Positions 1 to 8,685 of a stretch of 64,000 nt of DNA are shown one piece after another (position 1 is the stretch's first letter; every line of letters begins with the position of its first letter). Below the pieces are notes generated by a model. That model saw only the letters and a list, made by a program, of their open reading frames with translations. It did not search any database and was not told the DNA's origin. This DNA comes from Paraburkholderia youngii. GTDB taxonomy: Bacteria > Pseudomonadota > Gammaproteobacteria > Burkholderiales > Burkholderiaceae. The stretch lies in NCBI RefSeq assembly GCF_013366925.1, contig NZ_JAALDK010000001.1, positions 999,089-1,063,088 on the forward strand. The letters are read 5' to 3'. A program made the position numbers and the translations under genes.

Positions 1-117
1 ACGTAGAATGGCCGCCGGGGGAGCGTCGCAGGTTTTTTCGAGCGCTCCCGTCAGGCGTTTATTGCGCGCGCGAGCGCGGCCTTGCGGGTCGAATCGTGCG
101 CAGGAGCGGCGAGCATC

Positions 118-787
118 ATGAGCATTCTGGTTATCGAAGACGATCCGAAAACCGGCGACTATCTGAAGAAGGGCTTGCGCGAGAATGGCTACGCGGTAGA
201 CCTCGCGCGCACCGGCACGGACGGCCTTCACCTGGCGCTCGGGCACGACTACGAACTCGTGGTGCTCGACGTGATGCTGCCCGGCATCGATGGTTGGGAA
301 ATCATGCGGGCGTTGCGCGCGCGACGCGATTTGCGGGTGATCTTCCTGACCGCGCGCGATCAGGTCAGCGACCGCATTCGCGGTCTGGAACTCGGCGCCG
401 ACGACTATCTGGTCAAGCCGTTCTCGTTTACCGAGTTGGCTGCGCATTCGCACGCTGTTGCGCCGTGGGGTGATCCGTGAAAGCGACGTGTTCGAAGTCG
501 CCGACTTGAAGCTCGACGTATTGCGCCGCCGGGTCACGCGCGAGGGCGTCGACATTCCGCTGACCAACAAGGAGTTCATGCTGCTGCATCTACTGGTGCG
601 CCGCGAGGGCGAAGCGCTGTCGCGTTCGCAGATCGCGTCGGAAGTGTGGGACATGAATTTCGATAGCGACACCAACGTGGTCGACGTGGCGATCAAGCGC
701 CTGCGCGCGAAGGTCGATCACCCGTTCGAGAAGAAGCTGATTCACACGGTGCGCAGCATCGGCTACGCGTTCGGCGACGGCGCATGA
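118..787 (+). pseudogene. OmpR-family response regulator (heavy-metal CusR/IrlR type), frameshifted
   Basis: The N-terminal receiver domain (118 to about 440) begins MSILVIEDD, has the phosphoacceptor Asp in VVLDVMLPG and the conserved Lys in [10 protein letters not shown]. The winged-helix DNA-binding domain follows in another frame (to 787, ending in the typical VRSIGYAF). The frames part between about 434 and 446, where family members read [12 protein letters not shown]; the sequence is two bases short or one base long there. The ATG at 118 has AGGAG upstream. The stop overlaps the downstream kinase start (ATGA). Apart from the shift it looks intact, so either a recent mutation or a sequencing error is possible. 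Confidence 0.85.
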
Positions 788-2191
788 GACTCTGGACCGA
801 ACGCTCGCTGATCGCGCGCACCACGTTGCTGTTCGCGCTGATCGCCTGCGCGGTGATCGGTTCGCTCGGCGCGTATTTCTATCATTCCGCCGAAGTCGCG
901 CTGCAACGCCGCGCCGATGTCGTGCTGAGCGGCCGCGTCGAGCATTTCAGCCGCATCGTGCACGACCTTTACTCGGTCAGCGAATTGAAGAAGCGTCCGC
1001 TGCTGTTCGAGACGATGCTCGGCGCGGAGGAGGACGTGCTGATCTTCCGGCGGCCAGGCGAAGTCCCGTTCGTCGACGTGAATCCGGGCGGCCTCGCGGT
1101 GCCTGATTTGCCGCTCGCCCCGGCAGGTGATCCGCCGCGCGCCACCGACGTCCGTCGGACGCACCTTGCCGACGGCGTGCCGGTGCATTGGGCGATCGCG
1201 ACCGCGACAGCGCGCGAGGATGGCACCGAAGTCGAGGTGATCGCCGGCCATCCGATGACACATGAAATGCGCATGCTGGCCGAGTACCGCAACCGCATCG
1301 TGCTGGCGACGCTGAGCGGCATGCTGGCTGCGACGCTGCTCGCTTACTGCGTGCTGCGCCGCGCGCTGCGCGCTGCGACCGGTGCGCGAGATCGCCACCC
1401 GCGCCGCGCAAATCAGCCCGACGAATCTGACGGTGCGGCTCGACGATCAAGCGGCGCCGGTGGAACTGCGTCAACTCACGCACGCGTTCAACGCGATGCT
1501 CGATCGTCTCGCCGACGGCTATCAACGCCTGCAGCAGTTTTCCGCCGATCTCGCACACGAGATTCGCACACCAGTCGGCGCGCTGGTCGGCCAGACCCAG
1601 GTGGCGCTCGCGCAGCCGCGCGAACCCGACGAGTATCAGCAACTGCTCGAATCGAATCTGGAGGAGCTGAATCGCCTGAGCCATATCGCGGAGAACATTC
1701 TGTTTCTCGCGCATGCGGATCATGCGGCGTTGTCGATCGAGCGGCAGCCGGTCGATCTGCGTGGCGAGCTCGTCAGAATCGCCGACTATTTCGAAGGCCT
1801 GGCCGACGAACGCGGCATGCGTTTCGAAGTCGACGCGGCAGGCATCGCGTCGGCCAATCCGATGCTGTGCCGCCGCGCGATCAACAATCTGGCCGTCAAT
1901 GCGGTGCGTTACGGCGCGGGCGGCACGATCGTGCGCCTGCGCGGCGAGCAAGACCAGGCGGGCGCGCTGGTGACGGTCGAGAACGAGGGCGAGCCGATTC
2001 CGGCCGCGCAACTCGACCGGCTGTTCGATCGCTTCTATCGCGGCGACGCGGCGCGCAGCGCGTTCACGGAATCGAACGGACTCGGGCTCGCGATCGTGAA
2101 GGCGATCATGCATCTGCATGGCGGCAGCGCGCGCGTGGTGTGTCCGCTGCCGGGCGTGGTGCGTTTCGAGCTGCGCTTTCCGGGCGCGTGA
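784..2191 (+). pseudogene. Heavy-metal sensor histidine kinase (CusS/IrlS type), frameshifted
   Basis: The inner-membrane sensor kinase partner of the upstream regulator. The first frame (784 to about 1375) encodes an N-terminal membrane segment, a periplasmic domain and a second membrane segment ending in VLRRALR. The second frame (about 1375 to 2191) carries the HAMP end, the H-box FSADLAHEIRTP, the N-box NNLAVNAVRYG and the G-box GLGLAIVKA. The shift is near 1368-1380, where the downstream frame reads LRPVREIATR. Both cistrons of the pair are therefore disrupted by a single frame change each, which silences the system if the sequence is correct. Confidence 0.85.
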
Positions 2192-2295
2192 CTTGTTCGC
2201 GGCGTAGGTCCGGCGCCGCGTCAGACGCCGCCGCCTATACTTTTCAAAGCGCTTTGAAAGGATCGTTCGCTGCCGACCTCACCAGGAGTCGCATC

Positions 2296-2598
2296 ATGGT
2301 CAAGCTCGCTTTGTATGTCCGTCTGGAAGCCAAGCCCGGCAAGGAAAAGGAAGTCGAGGCGTTTCTGCTCGGCGGCCTGCCGCTCGTCGAGCAGGAACCG
2401 GCCACCGCAGCGTGGTTCGGTCTGAAACTCGGTCCGTCGATCTACGCCATTTTCGATGCGTTCGACGATGAAGCCGGCCGCGACGCGCATCTGAACGGCA
2501 AGGTCGCGGCCGCGTTGGTGGAGAAGGCGGCCGAGCTGTTCGCGTCGCCGCCGAGCATCGTCAGGCTGGATGTGCTGGCAGCCAAGCTGCCGGGCTGA
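2296..2598 (+). CDS. ABM (antibiotic biosynthesis monooxygenase-like) fold protein
   Basis: A 100-residue protein starting MVKLALYVRLEAKPGKEKEV and containing the segment TAAWFGLKLGPSIYAIFDAF, the pattern of small dimeric ferredoxin-like alpha/beta-barrel (ABM) proteins. The first ATG with a ribosome site (CAGGAG) was chosen, which ignores an upstream open frame continuing from the kinase region. Such proteins include heme-degrading and quinol monooxygenases, but many have no known substrate; none can be assigned here. It stands alone, followed by a convergent gene. Confidence 0.75.
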   Translation: MVKLALYVRLEAKPGKEKEVEAFLLGGLPLVEQEPATAAWFGLKLGPSIYAIFDAFDDEAGRDAHLNGKVAAALVEKAAELFASPPSIVRLDVLAAKLPG

Positions 2599-2655
2599 GT
2601 GAGCTCGAGCGTCGAGCGTTGCGCCGACGCGGCGAACGCCTGACGCCCTCGGCCG

Positions 2656-4134
2656 TTACTTCGCCGGCGCGTCCGCGCCCGGCTGCGCGTCGTAGTGCGC
2701 GCGCTTTTCCTCATACATCAGCAGATCGGCGCGCTGCACGCCCGCTTCCAGCCGATCGCCGCGCTGGCAGGTCGCCGCGCCCATCGAGAAGCTCAGCGGC
2801 GAGCCCGGATAGAACTGGTTGTTCATCTCGACCAGCTGGCGAATCGCGTCGATCATCGCCGCGCCACCGCGCTCGTCGGTATCGGGCATCAGGATCGCGA
2901 ACTCGTCGCCGCCGATCCGCGCCGCGTGGAACGGCGACTCCATCGCCTTCGCGAGTACTTCGCCAGCCCGCCGCAGCAGCGCGTCGCCGGCCGCGTGGCC
3001 GAGCTGATCGTTCACCCGCTTCAGGCCGTTCAGGTCGGCCATGATGATCGTGACGGGCCACGGTCCCTTGCGTTCCAGCCGGTTCAGTTCGTCGACGTAG
3101 AACGAGCGGTTGCGCAGCTTGGTCAGCACGTCGTGCTTGCCGAGGAATTCCAGGTAGGCCTCGGCCTTCTTGCGCGCGGTGATATCGGTCAGCGCGACGA
3201 GCACGAGATCCCAGTCCCGCTCGTGGCCGGGCAGCACCGAGAATTGCAGGTGTACGTGAACCTCGTTGCCGTCGAGTGAATAGTTGAGCACCTCGCGCTG
3301 CTGGAACAGCTTGTTGTCCCACAGGTCGATCAGCTGCTCGCGGAAATGCGGGCGCATCTCGTCGCGGAACACGTCGGCGAGGCGCGCCAGCAGCGTCTTC
3401 TTGTCCTTCGCGCCGAACATACCCAGCGTGTGGTGGTTGACGTCGAGCACATGGATTTCCGCCATGCAGCGTTCGACGAACTCGGGATGGACGTCGGTAA
3501 ACACCCGGAAATCGTTGATGCCGGCCGCGCGCGCGCCGTCGAGCAGGCGTTTGACCGCGCTGAAATCTTCGACCCACAGCGATACCGGCGAATGTTCGAA
3601 GAGCCCGCGCGCGTATTCTTCCGCTTCCGCGACACGGCGCCGCGCGCCTTCGAGCTCGGTGATGTCTTCGGTCGACACCAGCACGCGGTCCCAGCGTTGC
3701 TCGTGACCGGGCAGCACCGCACCCTTGAGCAGCACGTCGAGCCGCCGTCCGCCGAGCGTGTAGTTGACCGTGTGGCTCGTGAAGTTCGATTGTCCGGCCC
3801 AGAGCTGGCACAGCTCCTCGAGGTGCGTTTTCAGCATGTCGTCACGGAACACCGACGCGAGGTTGCTCGTCAGCGTGTCGAAATCGGCGGCCTCGAATTG
3901 CGTGAGCGTCTGCCGATTGACCTTGATCACGCGGATGCGGTGAGCGCATTCCGCAACGCGGCGCGGGTCTGCGGCGAAATGGGCGCGCAGATCGGTCACG
4001 CCCGCGGCTCGCCATTCATCGAACAACGCGCGCACGCCGCTGAAATCTTCGAGCCACAGCGACACCGGCGCGAGTTCGAACATTCCGGAGTCGTCGTTGA
4101 TGGGCGCGGCGCCGCCCGTGAGGGTATCCAGCAT
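2656..4134 (-). CDS. Diguanylate cyclase with two tandem PAS-like domains
   Basis: A 492-residue cytosolic protein. Residues about 20-155 and 185-320 are an internal duplication: both contain APVSLW/SPVSLW, EDFS, RAAG, FRD, VNY and LPGHE..WD..LV in the same order, as in redundant PAS sensor modules. The C-terminal GGDEF domain starts at KHDVLTKLRNR and has an intact GGDEF active site at about residues 408-412, so it should make c-di-GMP from two GTP. The usual RxxD inhibitory site five residues upstream is not present (ESPF occupies that place). No transmembrane segment is visible, so the signal is probably cytosolic. Transcribed alone. Confidence 0.9.
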   Translation of the reverse strand: MLDTLTGGAAPINDDSGMFELAPVSLWLEDFSGVRALFDEWRAAGVTDLRAHFAADPRRVAECAHRIRVIKVNRQTLTQFEAADFDTLTSNLASVFRDDMLKTHLEELCQLWAGQSNFTSHTVNYTLGGRRLDVLLKGAVLPGHEQRWDRVLVSTEDITELEGARRRVAEAEEYARGLFEHSPVSLWVEDFSAVKRLLDGARAAGINDFRVFTDVHPEFVERCMAEIHVLDVNHHTLGMFGAKDKKTLLARLADVFRDEMRPHFREQLIDLWDNKLFQQREVLNYSLDGNEVHVHLQFSVLPGHERDWDLVLVALTDITARKKAEAYLEFLGKHDVLTKLRNRSFYVDELNRLERKGPWPVTIIMADLNGLKRVNDQLGHAAGDALLRRAGEVLAKAMESPFHAARIGGDEFAILMPDTDERGGAAMIDAIRQLVEMNNQFYPGSPLSFSMGAATCQRGDRLEAGVQRADLLMYEEKRAHYDAQPGADAPAK

Positions 4135-4249
4135 GAGGTTCTCGGATTCGGAAGTGCGGCTATTTTAGACAGGTTGGCGCCGGCCGAAAATGAAAGACGA
4201 TTGGCCTGTCGTTTTTGCGCAGATGGGCCTGGCGAGTGACGGTGGTCCG

Positions 4250-5008
4250 CTATTTCTGATCGTCGCGCGCCGCGCGCGTGCCGATGTACTCGTACTCCTC
4301 GGTATTGAGCCGCGAAATGCGCAGTTCCACCGCGCTGCGGTGATACGAGTACGCGATGCGCCGAATCTCGAGCAGCGGCGCGCCGACATCGACGCCAAGC
4401 TGCGCGCTTTCGAGCTCATTGGCGAGCGCAACGCTCACACGCTCATCGGTCTCGACCACGTTGATGCCGAAACCGTCCTGATAGAAGTTGTACAGCGTGT
4501 TCGGCCGGTTGCGCAGCTTGCTTTCGGTCAAGCCGGGAAACAGCGCTTCGGGCACGGTGATATGTTCGATCAGCACGGTCTTGCCGTGCAGCGCGAGCCC
4601 GTTGACGAACTGCAGCACGCGCGCGCCGGTCTCGATACCGAGCGCGGCGGCCGCCTCGCGCGACGCTCGCGCCTTCTTGAACCCGATCAGCGTGACGACC
4701 GGGTAGGCCTTGTCGCCGTCGCGCCGCACGATGCGAAAGAAGCGGAAGAAGTGCCGGTCGCGCTGATGCATCGCCACGAAGGTGCCGAGCCCCTGATGAC
4801 GGATCAGAATGTTCTCGGCGCACAGTTCGTCGATGGCTTTGCGCAGCGTGCCGATCGACACGCCGAAGCGTTCGGCAAGGCGCTTTTCCGAAGGAATGCA
4901 TTCGCCGCCTTTCCATTCGCCGGCCGCGAGCGCCGCGAGAATCGCGCTCTTGACCTCCTTGTACCGTGTGGCGCCCACTGCGGGCGCGTTGATCGCGAGC
5001 GTGCTCAT
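4250..5008 (-). CDS. GntR-family transcriptional regulator (UTRA/HutC type)
   Basis: About 252 residues. An N-terminal winged helix (YKEVKSAILAAL, then IPSEKRLAERFGVSIGTLRKA) is followed by a UTRA ligand-binding domain. The start MSTLAINAP was chosen because AGAGG lies just upstream; an upstream in-frame ATG would add 24 unlikely residues. It is divergent from the UxaA/SuyAB-like lyase genes across a 268-bp intergenic region containing repeats and a strong promoter, so it is the likely local repressor of that pair, with the substrate or an intermediate as the ligand. Confidence 0.88.
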   Translation of the reverse strand: MSTLAINAPAVGATRYKEVKSAILAALAAGEWKGGECIPSEKRLAERFGVSIGTLRKAIDELCAENILIRHQGLGTFVAMHQRDRHFFRFFRIVRRDGDKAYPVVTLIGFKKARASREAAAALGIETGARVLQFVNGLALHGKTVLIEHITVPEALFPGLTESKLRNRPNTLYNFYQDGFGINVVETDERVSVALANELESAQLGVDVGAPLLEIRRIAYSYHRSAVELRISRLNTEEYEYIGTRAARDDQK

Positions 5009-5079
5009 GAAAACCTCTGGGATACGCGAGTCGTAGCTCGCCTGCGTTGAACCTGGCCTGATTCTAAACGACCAGGTCA

Positions 5080-5168
5080 TCTAATACATCTGGATGAATC
5101 GTATGTTGTCGGCGATTCGCGACAGCGGCATGGGTCTTCATTCAGTCCTCTAACACATATATATGACC
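5080..5168. promoter_or_regulatory. Candidate GntR operator region
   Basis: Two near-identical 10-mers, TCTAATACAT (5080-5089) and TCTAACACAT (5149-5158), lie between the divergent regulator and lyase genes. The second sits just upstream of the lyase -35 element. Flanking GGTCAT (5075-5080) and ATGACC (5163-5168) are inverted. The placement fits an operator for the GntR protein, but binding is inferred only. Confidence 0.4.
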
Positions 5169-5171
5169 TAG

Positions 5172-5200
5172 TTGACATTGAGTAAGTGGACGCCTAGTAT
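5172..5200 (+). promoter_or_regulatory. Sigma-70-type promoter of the lyase pair
   Basis: TTGACA (5172-5177), a 17-base spacer and TAGTAT (5195-5200). The consensus -35 box and ideal spacing stand out in this GC-rich window. The predicted start lies about 70 bases before the ATG at 5277. Confidence 0.6.
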
Positions 5201-5276
5201 CGATTCACCGCGGCGCACCTGACTGCGCTGCCCCGGCGGCACCCTCACCGCATTCAAACTACGAATGGAGACGCTC

Positions 5277-5618
5277 ATGAGCAATCCCACGGCAGACATC
5301 AACGACACCGCAGCGGGCGCGTCGGCGCCACGCAGAACGATCCACATTGTGCTGCACGAGGCGAAAGACACGGTCGGCGTGGCGGTGGTCGAGGGCATCA
5401 AGGCGGGCATGCAGCTCAACGCATGGATCATGGACGACGACGCAATCGTCACCGTGCCGGCGAAGCAGGACATTCCGATCGGTCACAAGGTCGCGCTGAA
5501 GGACATGGCCGTCGGCGACACGGTGTTCAAGTACGGCGTCGACATCGGCAAGGTGGTCGCGCCGATCAAGGCCGGCGAGCACGCGCACGTGCACAACATC
5601 AAGACGAAGCGCTGGTAA
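5277..5618 (+). CDS. UxaA-family hydrolase small subunit (SAF domain; SuyA-like)
   Basis: A 113-residue protein formed by a SAF domain ([20 protein letters not shown] ... [10 protein letters not shown]). In E. coli altronate dehydratase this module is fused to the catalytic part; a separate small subunit is the arrangement of (2R)-sulfolactate sulfo-lyase SuyAB and related split sugar-acid dehydratases. The ATG at 5277 has GGAG six bases upstream and is preferred to the one at 5265. It is followed by the large subunit 89 bases later, and both lie behind one promoter. The substrate (sulfolactate or a sugar acid) is not decided by sequence reading. Confidence 0.8.
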   Translation: MSNPTADINDTAAGASAPRRTIHIVLHEAKDTVGVAVVEGIKAGMQLNAWIMDDDAIVTVPAKQDIPIGHKVALKDMAVGDTVFKYGVDIGKVVAPIKAGEHAHVHNIKTKRW

Positions 5619-5707
5619 GCAACGCGCGCAATTGCTGCCTGTTTTGCCGCATCCCGCTTCGCGGCATCGGGCCGCCCCTCACTGGCAACCCGAACGAGAG
5701 AGAAACC

Positions 5708-6883
5708 ATGAGCGTGATTGACCTGGATACCACTTTCCGCGGCTATCGTCGCGACAACGGCCGCGTGGGCGTACGCAACCACGTGATCATCCTGCCGGTC
5801 GACGACCTGTCCAATGCCGCGGCACAGGCGGTCGAACACAACATCAAGGGGGCCATGGCGCTGCCGCATCCGTATGGGCGGCTGCAATTCGGCGCCGACC
5901 TCGAACTGCATTTCCGCACGCTGATCGGCGCGGGCAGCAATCCGAACGTCGCGGCGGTGGTCGTGATCGGGATCGAGGAGGGCTGGACCAAGCGCGTCGT
6001 CGACGGTATTGCGAAAACCGGCAAGCCGGTGGTGGGCTTCGGCATCGAACTGCATGGCGATCACGACACGATCATGCGCGCGTCGAAGGCCGCGAAGGAA
6101 ATGGTGCAGTACGCGACCTCGCTCGATCGCGAGGCGTGCCCGATCTCGGAGCTATGGGTGTCGACCAAGTGCGGCGAGTCGGACACCACGTCGGGCTGCG
6201 GCTCGAACCCGACCGTCGGCAATGCGTTCGACAAACTCTACGGCCTCGGCACCACGCTCCTATTCGGCGAGACCTCGGAGCTCACGGGCGGCGAGCAGAT
6301 CGTCGCCGCGCGCTGCGCGAACGAGGGCGTGCGCGAGCGCTTCCAGTTCATGTTCGACCGCTACCAGGACATGATCAACCGCTGGAAAACCGATGACCTG
6401 TCCGAGTCGCAGCCGACCAAGGGCAATATCGCGGGCGGCCTGACGACGATCGAGGAAAAGGCGCTCGGCAACATCCAGAAGATCGGCAAGAAGTGCATGG
6501 TCGATGGCGTGCTGGACAAAGCCGAGGAGCCGACGCATTCGGGACTGTGGTTCATGGATTCGTCATCGGCCGCGGCCGAGATGGTGACCTTGTGCGCGGC
6601 ATCGGGCTTCGTCGTGCATTTCTTCCCGACGGGACAAGGCAACGTGATCGGCAATCCGATCGTGCCGGTCATCAAGATCTGCGCGAATCCGCGCACGGTC
6701 CGCACGATGGGCGAGCATATCGACGTGGATGTGACCGGCATTCTGCAGCGTGAGCAGAACCTCGACCAGAGCGGCGACAAACTGCTCCAATGCATGATGG
6801 CGACGATCAACGGCCGTTTCACCGCAGCCGAAGCGCTCGGTCATCGCGAGTTCGTCCTGACGCGTCTGTTCGAAAGCGCCTGA
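5708..6883 (+). CDS. UxaA-family hydrolase large subunit (SuyB-like)
   Basis: A 391-residue catalytic subunit with the UxaA C-terminal signature: [20 protein letters not shown] at the start, [18 protein letters not shown] in the middle (the Cys residues are candidate metal ligands), and [19 protein letters not shown] near the end. It should eliminate water or sulfite from a 2-hydroxy acid together with the SAF subunit. The motifs and split architecture suggest SuyB, but altronate or galactarate dehydratase relatives cannot be excluded. A C4-dicarboxylate carrier remnant follows, which may have been the uptake gene of the unit. Confidence 0.8.
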   Translation: MSVIDLDTTFRGYRRDNGRVGVRNHVIILPVDDLSNAAAQAVEHNIKGAMALPHPYGRLQFGADLELHFRTLIGAGSNPNVAAVVVIGIEEGWTKRVVDGIAKTGKPVVGFGIELHGDHDTIMRASKAAKEMVQYATSLDREACPISELWVSTKCGESDTTSGCGSNPTVGNAFDKLYGLGTTLLFGETSELTGGEQIVAARCANEGVRERFQFMFDRYQDMINRWKTDDLSESQPTKGNIAGGLTTIEEKALGNIQKIGKKCMVDGVLDKAEEPTHSGLWFMDSSSAAAEMVTLCAASGFVVHFFPTGQGNVIGNPIVPVIKICANPRTVRTMGEHIDVDVTGILQREQNLDQSGDKLLQCMMATINGRFTAAEALGHREFVLTRLFESA

Positions 6884-7054
6884 CACGGGCGGCTTGGCCG
6901 CCGCGGCGAGCCGCACGGCTCGCGCGCCGCGGTCCCCACCTTCCCGGCGCATGCCGGCACGGAGAAGCGGCCAACGATGCCCCCGTGACCGGCAGCTCAT
7001 GCGGCAGTGGCGCCGGCTCGACATCTGGCAGCAGCGAGTGGAGGAGACACCATC

Positions 7055-7186
7055 TTGCGCGTGCTCAAACATCTCTACGTGCAGGTCCTGATCGGACTTG
7101 CGGCTGGCATTCTCGTCGGTCATTTCGCGCCCGTGTTCGGCGTGCAGATGAAACCGCTCGGCGACTGTGTGTGCGGGCGCTTTTAG
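7055..7186 (+). pseudogene. dctA: Truncated dctA (C4-dicarboxylate transporter) N-terminus
   Basis: From a TTG start behind GGAGGAGACACC, 37 codons read as the DctA N-terminus: [19 protein letters not shown] and VQMKPLGD. At about 7165 the homology stops abruptly and six unrelated codons lead to a stop. DctA is normally about 430 residues with eight or more membrane segments, so over 90 percent is missing. The break marks the left edge of a lower-GC scar. It probably once belonged to the lyase operon as the substrate importer. Confidence 0.8.
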
Positions 7187-7341
7187 TACTCTACAAAACC
7201 GAAATGACCCTGAGAGAACTCACTCTTTCGGCAAGCCAATCGTTATAGAAGAAGTCGGTGGGATTGTAGGGCATTGCAATCAGGCAGCGCAGGTGGTGGC
7301 GAAACTCCAGATGTCTCCGTAGATTGGTCGCGTTTGGGCAA

Positions 7342-7530
7342 TCACCTCTTCAGCATGGCCTCGCGGGCTTCCCGAACCTGACGGGCGGCCTCGATGTCAG
7401 TAAGACGCTGTGCTTCCTGCTGCAGGCCATTGAGTGTGACGCCGTCGCGCAGGAAGTTGCTGGCACCTTCGAGCACCGCGCGCACGCACGCAACGGTGCG
7501 GATTCCTGTTTCGTCCAACTTGATGATCAT
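7342..7530 (-). CDS. Small protein of unknown function, possibly a fragment
   Basis: 62 residues starting MIIKLDETGIRTV, with a helical, charged C-terminal half (EAQRLTDIEAARQVREAREA) ending MLKR. I do not recognise the family. The composition looks coding rather than random. It overlaps no better candidate on this strand, but lies within a scarred island and may be a remnant. Confidence 0.35.
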   Translation of the reverse strand: MIIKLDETGIRTVACVRAVLEGASNFLRDGVTLNGLQQEAQRLTDIEAARQVREAREAMLKR

Positions 7531-7778
7531 CCCGTGACGATCAACACCCTCAGGTGTTCCCTGGCAACCGGAGCACGATGCCGCTCGTATCAGGGTCAAC
7601 ATCGGCTGAAAACGCGTCCCACCCCGGTATGAAGAAGCAATGGCGCATGTTTGATTCTAATGGCTCGGCAGCGGTTGACATAGACTTTGATTCCCACCAC
7701 GGGCAGCCTAATCCGCATGCACATAACTGGGATGGCAACGTGCGCGATCAAGGTTGGCCCGTTTCAATTCTCCCTTAG
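7527..7778 (+). pseudogene. C-terminal fragment of a polymorphic (Rhs/CDI-type) toxin
   Basis: The open frame ends with MKKQWRMFDSNGSAAVDIDF, then SHHGQPNPHAHNWDG and a stop at 7776-7778. The DIDF..HHG..PHAHNWD pattern resembles the extreme C-terminus of toxin domains displayed by Rhs and CdiA proteins. No N-terminal delivery domain is present upstream, and the frame is closed by a stop at 7524, so this is an orphan tip. The gene 11 bases downstream fits the position of a cognate immunity protein. The family call rests on motif memory. Confidence 0.5.
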
Positions 7779-7789
7779 TGAGGCAAACT

Positions 7790-8167
7790 GTGACAGATAT
7801 TGACGCAACGCTCCACGCGTATGATTACTTCCATGACTGGCATGTCGAAAGCATCGTGCTACAAAATGAATCTGACTTGACTTGTCCTGACACATTGATT
7901 CTGGGTCTCAAACTCGGTGCGCGTCGAGTCACAGCCACCTTTCAAGGAGTGACCCGTCTAGGGCTCGAGAACGGCGGTACAGTCAATATCGTGCTGTCGA
8001 TGGAGAGGGCACGGCCGAACACGCAAGTTGAAGCACTTGCACGCAATCTGTTGAAGTGCTCATTGCCGGGTAAAAGAACAGCTCAACACATTGTCTATCT
8101 GCATCCGACTGCCGGCTTTGCGATCGCTATAGAGTTCGATTTGTTCATCATCCGGGAACATGCATAG
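7790..8167 (+). CDS. Hypothetical protein, candidate immunity protein
   Basis: A 125-residue acidic soluble protein from a GTG start (VTDIDATLHAYDYFHDWHVE). It has no signal peptide or membrane segment. I do not recognise the family. It follows the toxin-like C-terminus by 11 bases on the same strand, the usual toxin-then-immunity order, and its codon use is less GC-rich than the surrounding chromosome. An upstream ATG at 7754 is possible but overlaps the toxin frame. Confidence 0.6.
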   Translation: MTDIDATLHAYDYFHDWHVESIVLQNESDLTCPDTLILGLKLGARRVTATFQGVTRLGLENGGTVNIVLSMERARPNTQVEALARNLLKCSLPGKRTAQHIVYLHPTAGFAIAIEFDLFIIREHA

Positions 8168-8235
8168 TGGAGACGAATATGCCGCCCCTCACAAGTCGTT
8201 TTTTTTTGTGCCTCTCTCTTCGGCCGCTTCTACAA

Positions 8236-8373
8236 TCAACCCGCCATGCCGGAGACATGCGCCGCCCACTCTTCCTTCATCGGGCAGCGCTGTTCGAGCA
8301 GGTCAGTCTTGTGATAGGCCACATCAACCTTGTTCGCAACCATATGCGAGCGCGCCCACTCGACAAAATTCCA
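8236..8373 (-). pseudogene. C-terminal tail of a P4-type tyrosine integrase
   Basis: Read on the minus strand, the frame gives WARSHMVANKVDVAYHKTDL, then LLEQRCPMKEEWAAHVSG and a stop at 8236-8238. This matches the end of P4-like (DUF4102) integrases, whose usual form is ALAH..xNKVxAAYxRxDxxExRRxxMxxWAxY. The catalytic domain upstream is absent, so only about 45 residues remain. It was too short and start-less to be called as an open frame. Confidence 0.65.
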
Positions 8374-8685
8374 GTTAAATCTTTAGTCCCCGTCATAACC
8401 ATAAAATGAGCGAACCAGATACCGAAACGACAAGCCCAAAAGAGCTTGCTGCCGAATCCATCGTACAACGCGGCCCGATGCGGCAGGGCAACTATCCTGC
8501 ACGTCGTCGAGCCAAAATCCTGCATTGATCTCGGCGAGGGGAACAGCAGGCGCATCGTTTTAGCCCGGGTCGACGCGGCGGCTGAATGCGACCTTTTCGG
8601 ACCTCACGGCCTAGATTAGTTGCCACGGTCGCTTTGCGACCTTACGGGAATACTCACATCCACGCCGCTCGCTCCTCACCTCCCG

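Larger units (their letters stand above)
7166..8685. other. Degraded accessory island (scar) between dctA remnant and nrdJ
   Basis: The composition drops and codon use changes after 7165. The segment contains minus-strand open frames of unknown origin (for example 7191-7340, ending NDWLAERVSSLRVISVL, and 7342-7530), a plus-strand toxin-like C-terminus, an intact small gene and an integrase tail. The last 310 bases (8374-8685) show no gene I can support. The set of fragments is typical of an eroded integrative element. Confidence 0.65.

Noticed and set aside
19..49. Inverted repeat GGGAGCG/CGCTCCC before the response regulator
   Set aside because: It could be a terminator of an upstream gene outside the window, but there is no T-run after the stem on the plus strand, so no call was made.
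784..2598. A 604-codon open frame joining the kinase N-terminus to the ABM-like protein
   Set aside because: The middle part is the wrong frame of the kinase (Arg-rich); it arises only because the kinase is frameshifted.
8160..8555. Small open frames on both strands near the integrase tail
   Set aside because: They overlap the integrase remnant in other frames and have no recognisable sequence.
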